From SIG575 sp045643165 (GTDB taxonomy: Bacteria > Bacillota > Clostridia > Oscillospirales > Acutalibacteraceae), in the NCBI GenBank assembly GCA_045643165.1, contig JAZUKF010000153.1, forward strand, positions 1-31,789: 31,789 nucleotides of DNA, in the 5' to 3' direction. The notes below the pieces were generated by a model. It was not told the DNA's origin. It ran no database searches and saw only the letters and a list, made by a program, of their open reading frames with translations. The translations under genes were made by a program, and so were the position numbers. Below are positions 26,010-31,789 of this stretch, piece by piece (positions within the stretch are counted from its first letter, which is position 1; the number at the start of each line of letters is the position of its first letter).

Positions 26010-27278
26010 TCATTTTTCAAGTTTGATAATTTTATCCATTTTAATATTACCCCAAACGCTGGGTTCCCATCTGTAAGGCATTTCACGGCTTACACTGAAA
26101 TTAAATGCGGGATCAACGGAATCAATTTCATGCTTTGTTCCGAATTCATCAATGGAATAAAGACAGATGATTGTACGGTAATTACCGGAAACAAGCTGTG
26201 AAATATCAATTTCAAACGAAAATATATTTTCGCCTTTTTTCATAGTTAAAGCATCCTCTAAAAGAGAAGTGCATATAACTTTTTCCTCATAATTACTGAA
26301 CTCAACTCTGAAGAAAATATTATCCGCACAACAATCGGACTTGAATTTTATTTCAAAATCAAGTTTATCCTCGTTTTCAAACAATGCGGAATCTTTTCCC
26401 AAAACGGTTAATTCCTTAATTTCTATCTGCCTGTTCTTAACATCAACCCACTGATTACGGGATTGATCGGTATATACATACCGGGATGAAAAAACGTCAA
26501 CCTCTTTGTTAAGATAAATTCTTATCGCTTCTTCAACATCCCCGTCAAAAATCACTCTGCCGTGTTCCATTACGATACATCTGTTGCAAAGGCTTCTGAT
26601 AGTTGCCATGTTATGACTGACATACAAAATCGTTCTTCCCTGATTTTTTGAAACCTCGTTCATCTTGTCAATACATTTTTTCTGGAAAGCCATATCCCCG
26701 ACAGCAAGTACCTCATCCATTATCATTATTTCGGAATCAAGATGTGCCGCAACAGAGAAAGCAAGTTTGACGTACATTCCGGATGAATAACGCTTTACGG
26801 GAGTATCAATAAACTGACCGCATTCGGAGAAAGCAATAATATCATCCATTTTGCTGTCAATTTCTTTTTTTGTAAGTCCGAGAATTGCTCCGTTCAAATA
26901 AACATTTTCTCTTCCGGTCAATTCCGCATGAAAACCTGTTCCCACTTCCAGCATGCTGGTAATTCTGCCGTTAAGGTAAATTGTACCGTCTGTGGGAGCG
27001 GTAACTCTCGAAAGTAATTTTAAAAGAGTGGATTTTCCCGCACCGTTATGACCTATTATTCCCACACGTTCACCGGGTTTTATTTTTATGTTTATACCGT
27101 TTAAAGCATAGAACAATTCATTTTTCTGATGTGCGGAAGAACCTATTTTGCTGTTAGGATTTTCTTTGCCTCTTTTTTTTGCGATCCAACTCTGAATATC
27201 GCCCTGTAATGTTCCTCCGCCGATTGCACCCAATCTGTACTGTTTGGTAACATTTTCTATTGTAATAATATTATCCAT
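26010..27278 (-). CDS. Polysaccharide ABC exporter, ATP-binding protein (Wzt/TagH type)
   Basis: The nucleotide-binding subunit of an exporter that flips lipid-linked glycan across the membrane; 422 residues. The N-terminal ABC domain has Walker A GHNGAGKSTL near 75, signature RYSSGM near 162 and Walker B IMIMDEVLA near 182, with the SMLEVGTGFHAELTGREN stretch typical of polysaccharide exporters. A C-terminal extension (about 275-422) with beta-rich sequence corresponds to the glycan-binding domain of Wzt. The start at 27278 has GAGGT six bases upstream, and the permease stop lies 7 bases before it. It pairs with the permease gene just upstream. Confidence 0.92.
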   Translation of the reverse strand: MDNIITIENVTKQYRLGAIGGGTLQGDIQSWIAKKRGKENPNSKIGSSAHQKNELFYALNGINIKIKPGERVGIIGHNGAGKSTLLKLLSRVTAPTDGTIYLNGRITSMLEVGTGFHAELTGRENVYLNGAILGLTKKEIDSKMDDIIAFSECGQFIDTPVKRYSSGMYVKLAFSVAAHLDSEIMIMDEVLAVGDMAFQKKCIDKMNEVSKNQGRTILYVSHNMATIRSLCNRCIVMEHGRVIFDGDVEEAIRIYLNKEVDVFSSRYVYTDQSRNQWVDVKNRQIEIKELTVLGKDSALFENEDKLDFEIKFKSDCCADNIFFRVEFSNYEEKVICTSLLEDALTMKKGENIFSFEIDISQLVSGNYRTIICLYSIDEFGTKHEIDSVDPAFNFSVSREMPYRWEPSVWGNIKMDKIIKLEK

Positions 27279-27285
27279 AATTACC

Positions 27286-28140
27286 TCACACAGTATCCAT
27301 AAATGTTTTCTCAACCCTGTTAAACAGTACAACGCCGAGAATTAAAATTATTACGGTAACGATCAAACTTATTATCCAATAAAGCCACGGGATTTCACCT
27401 GTACCGAGAAAAGCAAATCGGAATATTTCAATAACGGGAGCCATTGGATTTAAAAGACAAAGCGTTCTTAACCCCTCCGGTAATTTTTCGGTCAAAGATG
27501 AAACGGAATAAATAATAGGAGTAACGTACATCCAAAGGGAAACTCCGAACCCGACAAGCACAGTTAAATCTCTGTATTTCGTCGTAAGCGAGGAAACGAT
27601 AATTCCCAACCCCAAGCCAAGCATTGCCATCTGAGCAATGATAATCGGTACGAGCAGAATGTATAAATTCGGATGAATTTCCGCTCCGGAAAAAATAAAA
27701 TAAATCAAAAATCCGATGAACATTACAAACTGGATCGCAAAGTCAAACAATGCGGTTATTACCGTAGAAACAGGCATAACCAGTCTGGGGAAATAAACCT
27801 TTCCGAATATTGCCGAATTTGAAGTAAAAGTAGAGGATGTAGATGTAAAGCAATTAGACATATAAGACCATGCCGTATTACCGCACATATAGAAAATAAA
27901 ATACGGCACACCGTCACTGGGAATTTTCGCAATAGTACCGAAAACAAACGTAGAAATAAAGGTGCTGATAAGCGGAGATAAAATCAGCCACGCAGGTCCC
28001 AATACAGTTTGTTTATATCTTACGGTAAAGTTTCTTTTAACGAAAAGCCGGATCAAATCTTTATATTGAAATAATTCCTTAATATCAATATCTCTCCAAC
28101 CGGTTTTCGGTTTAATAACTATCGAAGTATTTCTTTTCAT
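27286..28140 (-). CDS. Polysaccharide ABC exporter, permease (Wzm/TagG type, ABC-2)
   Basis: A 284-residue membrane protein with about six hydrophobic segments and an N-terminal amphipathic stretch that includes LFVKRNFTVRYKQTVLGPAW, the mark of ABC-2 glycan exporters. NPMAPVIEIFRFAFLGTGEIPW near the C-terminus is also typical. Its ATG overlaps the stop of the sugar transferase gene by four bases (ATGA), which indicates translational coupling. It forms the transport channel with the ATPase encoded next. Confidence 0.93.
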   Translation of the reverse strand: MKRNTSIVIKPKTGWRDIDIKELFQYKDLIRLFVKRNFTVRYKQTVLGPAWLILSPLISTFISTFVFGTIAKIPSDGVPYFIFYMCGNTAWSYMSNCFTSTSSTFTSNSAIFGKVYFPRLVMPVSTVITALFDFAIQFVMFIGFLIYFIFSGAEIHPNLYILLVPIIIAQMAMLGLGLGIIVSSLTTKYRDLTVLVGFGVSLWMYVTPIIYSVSSLTEKLPEGLRTLCLLNPMAPVIEIFRFAFLGTGEIPWLYWIISLIVTVIILILGVVLFNRVEKTFMDTV

Positions 28141-28808
28141 ACAAGTTCTCTTTCTGTATTATTTTCTTCAGTTACTTCATTGCCGAGGAACTCCTCCATA
28201 GTAACAGATGTATCGGATGAAATTCCTTCTTTTTTTATAAATGCTTTAAACACAGTCTGAAAAATAATTTTCAAATCCCCTAAAAAGGTTATTTTATCAA
28301 CATACTGAATATCAAGATTGAATTTTTCTTCCCACGAAACAGCATTTCTGCCGTTTACCTGTGCCAAACCGGAAAGTCCCGGTCTGACCTCATGACGTCT
28401 GTGCTGTTCCGGACTGTATCTTGATAGATATTTACAGAGAAGCGGTCTGGGGCCTACCACCGACAGACTTCCGTTTAAAATATTGAATACTTCGGGAAGT
28501 TCGTCAAGGCTTGTTGCTCTCAATGCTTTCCCGAATTTTGTCAATCTCACTTCATCCGGAAGAAGTTCACCGTTTTCATCTCTTTCATCCGTCATTGTGC
28601 GGAATTTATACAGTTTAAATATCTTTTCGTTTTTTCCCGGTCTGTCCTGCTTAAACAAAACGGGACTTCCCAATTTCACCCTTACCAAAACGGCTACGAT
28701 AATATACAACCATCCGAAAACAATTATCGCCGCAAGAGCACAAATTATATCAATCAATCTTTTAAAAAAGCGTTCATATAAACCGTATGGCTTATGATTA
28801 TTTTCCAT
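28137..28808 (-). CDS. Sugar-phosphate (phosphoglycosyl) transferase, EpsL/PglC type
   Basis: A 223-residue monotopic membrane enzyme that starts glycan synthesis by moving a sugar phosphate from its UDP form to undecaprenyl phosphate. One N-terminal membrane segment (IDIICALAAIIVFGWLYIIV) is followed by SPVLFKQDRPGKN, LYKFRTM, the catalytic Asp-Glu pair in SLDELPEVFNIL, and VGPRPL with RPGLSGLAQVNGRN. The start at 28808 has GGGGGA upstream; a longer in-frame start is not supported. Short members of this family act on 2,4-diamino-6-deoxy sugars in Campylobacter and Bacillus. The aminotransferase next door fits such a substrate. Confidence 0.92.
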   Translation of the reverse strand: MENNHKPYGLYERFFKRLIDIICALAAIIVFGWLYIIVAVLVRVKLGSPVLFKQDRPGKNEKIFKLYKFRTMTDERDENGELLPDEVRLTKFGKALRATSLDELPEVFNILNGSLSVVGPRPLLCKYLSRYSPEQHRRHEVRPGLSGLAQVNGRNAVSWEEKFNLDIQYVDKITFLGDLKIIFQTVFKAFIKKEGISSDTSVTMEEFLGNEVTEENNTERELV

Positions 28809-28821
28809 TAAAAATCCCCCA

Positions 28822-30006
28822 TCAATCAAAACAACTGCGAATAATGGCAATAACCTTATCCTGCTCCTCGGCAGTCATCTTGTTATCACTGGGCAAACAA
28901 AGACCTCTTGCAAAAATATCTTCACCTGCTCCTTCATTTTCTATAAACGGGTTTTCTCTGTAAATAGGTTGCATGTGCATGGGCTTCCAAATAGGTCTGC
29001 CCTCCGCATTATAACGTGCAAGTGTTTCAAGTATTTCCGTGGGACAAGTTTTTCCCGGCTCGGTTTCATATTCCGCATAAGTATCATGAATAACCTGTTT
29101 ACACATTGCTTCTTTATTGATAAGCATACATGAAAGCCAGAAATTCGGCACGGAATTTTCTTCGTCATAGGGGTTCATGCTGACCGGTAAATCAGCGAAA
29201 GCCTTTTTATATCTTTCATATATGGCACGTTTTTGTGAAATATGCTCTTCAAGATAGGGAAGCTGACCTCTGACAATACCTGCGATGATATTGCTCATAC
29301 GGTAATTGTATCCCATCTCGGTATGGTGGTACCATGGAGCATCATCACGGCTTTGAGTTGACCATTTACGTGCCTTCTTTGCGGCTTCTTCATCATTTGT
29401 AAGGAGCATTCCGCCGGAAGAACCTGTAATAATCTTATTGCCGTTAAAACTGATTGCGTTATATTTACCGAAATTACCTGTCTGAATTCCCTTATAAGTT
29501 GCTCCGAAAGATTCGGCGGCATCTTCGATAAGAACAGCACCGTGTTTTTTGCATATTTCCGAAATCTCACCCATTTTTCCCGGAGTTCCGTAAAGATTGG
29601 CAACAACCACAACCTTAGCCTGAGGATATTTTTCAAATGCCTTTTCAAGAGCCACCGGATCCATATTCCATGTATCTCTTTCCGTATCAACAAATACGGG
29701 AATACCACCCTCGTAAGTTACGGGGTTTACCGTTGCACCGAATGTCATATCACTGGAAATTACATAATCCCCTCTTTTAACACCCGCAAGTTTTACGCAT
29801 AAATGAAGTGCAGACGTACCGCAGCCGAGTCCTACGGAATATTTACAGCCTACCTTTTCCGCACAAATACGTTCAACCTCATTTATATTTTCTCCGACGG
29901 TAGATTTCCAGTTATCGTCAAATGCCTTTTTTACATATACCATTTCTTCTTCGTGTTTGGTCGGAGTAGAAAGCCACACTTTCTTTTCAAACGGAGTAAA
30001 ATCCAT
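28822..30006 (-). CDS. DegT/DnrJ/EryC1 sugar aminotransferase, EpsN/PglE-like
   Basis: A PLP-dependent aminotransferase (394 residues) that puts an amino group on a nucleotide 4-keto-6-deoxy sugar. DTERDTWNMDPVALEKA, IEDAAESFGATYKG and SFNGNKIITGSSGGML with PLP Lys191 are close to EpsN of Bacillus subtilis and PglE of Campylobacter, as are GYNYRMSNIIAG and RPIWKPMHMQP. The likely product is a UDP-4-amino-6-deoxy-HexNAc (bacillosamine precursor). The matching 4,6-dehydratase and acetyltransferase are not next to it. It is the first gene of the operon, with AAAGGGATGAT before the ATG and a promoter at 30060-30088. Confidence 0.92.
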   Translation of the reverse strand: MDFTPFEKKVWLSTPTKHEEEMVYVKKAFDDNWKSTVGENINEVERICAEKVGCKYSVGLGCGTSALHLCVKLAGVKRGDYVISSDMTFGATVNPVTYEGGIPVFVDTERDTWNMDPVALEKAFEKYPQAKVVVVANLYGTPGKMGEISEICKKHGAVLIEDAAESFGATYKGIQTGNFGKYNAISFNGNKIITGSSGGMLLTNDEEAAKKARKWSTQSRDDAPWYHHTEMGYNYRMSNIIAGIVRGQLPYLEEHISQKRAIYERYKKAFADLPVSMNPYDEENSVPNFWLSCMLINKEAMCKQVIHDTYAEYETEPGKTCPTEILETLARYNAEGRPIWKPMHMQPIYRENPFIENEGAGEDIFARGLCLPSDNKMTAEEQDKVIAIIRSCFD

Positions 30007-30059
30007 ACAAAATCATCCCTTTTATAAAAATAGCTTATACGAACCGATTATTATCATTG

Positions 30060-30088
30060 ATTATATCACAAATTTTTCTGTTTGTCTA
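30060..30088 (-). promoter_or_regulatory. Promoter of the surface-glycan operon
   Basis: TAGACA (30083-30088), a 17-bp spacer AACAGAAAAATTTGTGA, and a perfect TATAAT (30060-30065) on the minus strand. The rest of the gap 30089-30250 shows only a weak hairpin (TCAACGA...TCGTTGA) that may end yebC transcription. Confidence 0.82.
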
Positions 30089-30250
30089 TTAAAATAAAGA
30101 AATAATAAAAAACAATGATTTGTTACATTTGATTATAATCAACGATCCCAAGAAAAATAGTCGTTGAAAAGATCATGGCAAATCAATTCATACGACTATA
30201 AAAGCATTACATGTATTATGTTTTTTCGGTGAATGCGACAGCCCCGAAAA

Positions 30251-30988
30251 TCATTCTGCGTCGTCCTCATTCTCCCAATTATGGAAAACATTTTGAACAT
30301 CATCATTATCTTCAAACATTTCAAGCATTCTTGACATATTCTTAATATCATCCTCGTTTGTGAGAGAAGTATATGTTGTGGGAATATATTCAACCTCCGC
30401 CGAAAGATAAGAATATCCTTTTTCTTCAAGAGCATCACGAACAGCGCCTAAATCGTTGGGCTCTGTTCTGATATCGAAAATATCACCGTCTGTGATAAAA
30501 TCAACCGCACCTGCCTCCAAGGCATCCTCCATAAGTTTTTCCTCATCATTACCCTCGGCTTCAATGGCAATAACACCCTGCCTGTTGAACATAAAGGAAA
30601 CGCAGCCGCTCTGTCCCATATTACCGCCGAATTTGTCGAAATAATGACGAACATCTCCGGCTGTTCTGTTCCTGTTATCGGTTAATGTTTCCACGATTAC
30701 CGCAATGCCCGAAGGACCGTAGCCTTCATAAACAATTTCTTCATAATCGTTTGCATTACCTTCGCCTGCCGCCTTTTTAATAATTCTTTCGATATTATCA
30801 TTAGGCACATTTGCTGCCTTTGCTTTGGCGATAACGTCCTTAAGTTTTGTATTTACCGTCGGATCAGGTCCGCCCTGCTTAACCGCAACGCCGATTTCAC
30901 GACCGATTTTTGTAAATACCTTTGCACGTTGACCGTCTGTTTTTTCTTTTTTACGTTTAATTGTACTCCATTTTGAATGTCCGGACAT
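30251..30988 (-). CDS. yebC: YebC/PmpR family protein (TACO1-like)
   Basis: A 245-residue protein of the YebC family. The start SGHSKWSTIKRKK and the blocks GREIGVAVKQGG, YGPSGIAVIVE and GCVSFMFNRQGVI are diagnostic. The family was described as DNA-binding regulators, and more recently some members were tied to relief of ribosome stalling, so the older name may mislead. The start at 30988 has AAGGTGG upstream and fits the family. It lies downstream of mfd but has its own promoter at 31021-31049. An acidic tail (ENEDDAE) ends the protein. Confidence 0.95.
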   Translation of the reverse strand: MSGHSKWSTIKRKKEKTDGQRAKVFTKIGREIGVAVKQGGPDPTVNTKLKDVIAKAKAANVPNDNIERIIKKAAGEGNANDYEEIVYEGYGPSGIAVIVETLTDNRNRTAGDVRHYFDKFGGNMGQSGCVSFMFNRQGVIAIEAEGNDEEKLMEDALEAGAVDFITDGDIFDIRTEPNDLGAVRDALEEKGYSYLSAEVEYIPTTYTSLTNEDDIKNMSRMLEMFEDNDDVQNVFHNWENEDDAE

Positions 30989-31020
30989 ATTGAACCACCT
31001 TACTATAAATATCAAATATT

Positions 31021-31049
31021 ATTTTATCACAAAATTTTCTGTTTGGCAA
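31021..31049 (-). promoter_or_regulatory. Promoter of yebC
   Basis: TTGCCA (31044-31049), a 17-bp spacer AACAGAAAATTTTGTGA, and TAAAAT (31021-31026) on the minus strand. The spacer is nearly the same as in the glycan-operon promoter. Confidence 0.75.
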
Positions 31050-31052
31050 TAG

Positions 31053-31789
31053 TTAATTATCAATAGTTTCGCTGCGGATTTTTTCCAGATTTTTTTCCGC
31101 AAGGCTCATAAGTGCAAGAACCTGCTTCAAAGCATCCGTCTGACTCTGACCGCTAATCAGTTTTACGCAAAAATGCGGTTTACCCGATGCTTTTACGGTT
31201 ATCCTTCCCCTCATGGCATTTGAAACCATGGCAAGTTTTTTCATATCAAGAATATCGCTGTAAAGCAAAAGTTTATCCTTTTCCTGACCTATCTCATATA
31301 TTCCGTTTTCCGTTGCGGCACCTCTGAGCAACGCAATATTTATAAGTCCCATAACGCTCTGAGGCGGCTCACCGAATCTGTCGATAAGTTCATCAATAAC
31401 ATCATCGGCATCATCCTGATTTCTGATATCGGCAATACGCCTGTACATGGAAAGTTTTTGCGGGATACTTTCTATATAACTGTTGGGGATATTGGCATCA
31501 ATATGAAGGTCAATAAGGCAATCTTTTTCGGGCTTCTTTTCCTCCTCGCCTTTTTCCTCTTCAATAACCTGTGAAAGAAGTTTAAGATACATATCATATC
31601 CTACCGCTTCCATATGTCCGTGTTGTTGGGAACCGAGAACATTACCCGCTCCCCTTAACTCCAGATCACGCATTGCAATTTTGAACCCGGAACCGAATTC
31701 CGTAAACTCCCTTATGGCACTTAACCGTCTGTCGGCAATTTCCGTAAGTTGTTTTCCTCTTGTGAAAGTAAAATAGGCACTTGCTCTGC
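31053..31789 (-). CDS. mfd: Transcription-repair coupling factor Mfd, C-terminal part (cut by window edge)
   Basis: Mfd frees RNA polymerase stalled at DNA lesions and recruits UvrA. The visible part runs from the last helicase motifs (FTRGKQLTEIADRRLSAIREF, continuing FGSGFKIAMRDLELRGAGN) through GSQQHGHMEAVGYDMY into the C-terminal D7 regulatory domain. The stop codon is at 31053. The frame is open to the edge of the window, so the ATG at 31673 is internal and the true start lies outside. The remaining about 245 codons match the end of a normal Mfd of about 1150 residues. Confidence 0.95.
   Translation of the reverse strand, partial: RASAYFTFTRGKQLTEIADRRLSAIREFTEFGSGFKIAMRDLELRGAGNVLGSQQHGHMEAVGYDMYLKLLSQVIEEEKGEEEKKPEKDCLIDLHIDANIPNSYIESIPQKLSMYRRIADIRNQDDADDVIDELIDRFGEPPQSVMGLINIALLRGAATENGIYEIGQEKDKLLLYSDILDMKKLAMVSNAMRGRITVKASGKPHFCVKLISGQSQTDALKQVLALMSLAEKNLEKIRSETIDN

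Overview
The window looks like chromosomal DNA from an AT-rich Gram-positive anaerobe of the Clostridia, most likely a gut or rumen Oscillospirales/Ruminococcus-like bacterium. The basis is strong AGGAGG-type ribosome sites, TTGACA/TATAAT promoters with 17-bp spacers, several TTG starts, the lon-engB pair, a dockerin and cohesin-like modules, DUF4474 and Big_2 surface proteins, and a TupA-like ATP-grasp protein. The genus is an inference. No rRNA, tRNA, insertion sequence, CRISPR array or phage gene was seen.

Layout. 1-3020 (minus): a P2-type Ca2+/Mn2+ ATPase behind a yybP-ykoY (Mn2+) riboswitch with an overlapping terminator. The pump frame carries one in-frame TAA, so it reads as two pieces. 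3053-6495 (minus): a Fic protein with an N-terminal DNA-binding-like domain, and a GH38 alpha-mannosidase. 6585-10795 (plus): a unit of dTDP-glucose 4,6-dehydratase, a DUF1015 protein and LepA. 10836-18319: a secreted and surface-protein region. It holds a two-gene minus-strand operon (a cohesin-like plus dockerin protein, then a 1241-residue protein with two cohesin-like arms, Cys-rich CxxC repeats, FIVAR-like helices, Big_2 and a hydrophobic C-terminal tail), a divergent BMP-like lipoprotein with a shortened second lobe, a Big_2/DUF4474 protein, and a 28-codon scrap carrying the same C-terminal tail. 18349-22811 (minus): lon-engB-lysA. 22985-24978 (plus): an orphan B12-binding radical SAM protein. 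25016-30088 (minus): a five-gene surface-glycan operon (EpsN/PglE-like aminotransferase, EpsL/PglC-like phosphoglycosyl transferase, ABC-2 permease, Wzt/TagH-like ATPase, TupA-like ATP-grasp). 30251-31789 (minus): yebC and the 3' part of mfd, which is cut by the window edge.

How the parts fit. The riboswitch should turn the pump on when Mn2+ is high, but the stop codon predicts no full-length pump unless it is a sequencing error or is read through. The two surface-operon products resemble an adaptor (cohesin-like plus dockerin) and a membrane-held anchor (two cohesin-like modules), so they may form a small surface assembly. The glycan operon makes and exports a glycan probably started with a 4-amino-6-deoxy sugar. 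It has no ordinary glycosyltransferase in the window, so chain building must be encoded elsewhere. Two repeated small elements run through the region: promoters with a TGTGA-TAnAAT extended -10, and about 45-bp terminator palindromes of one sequence family.
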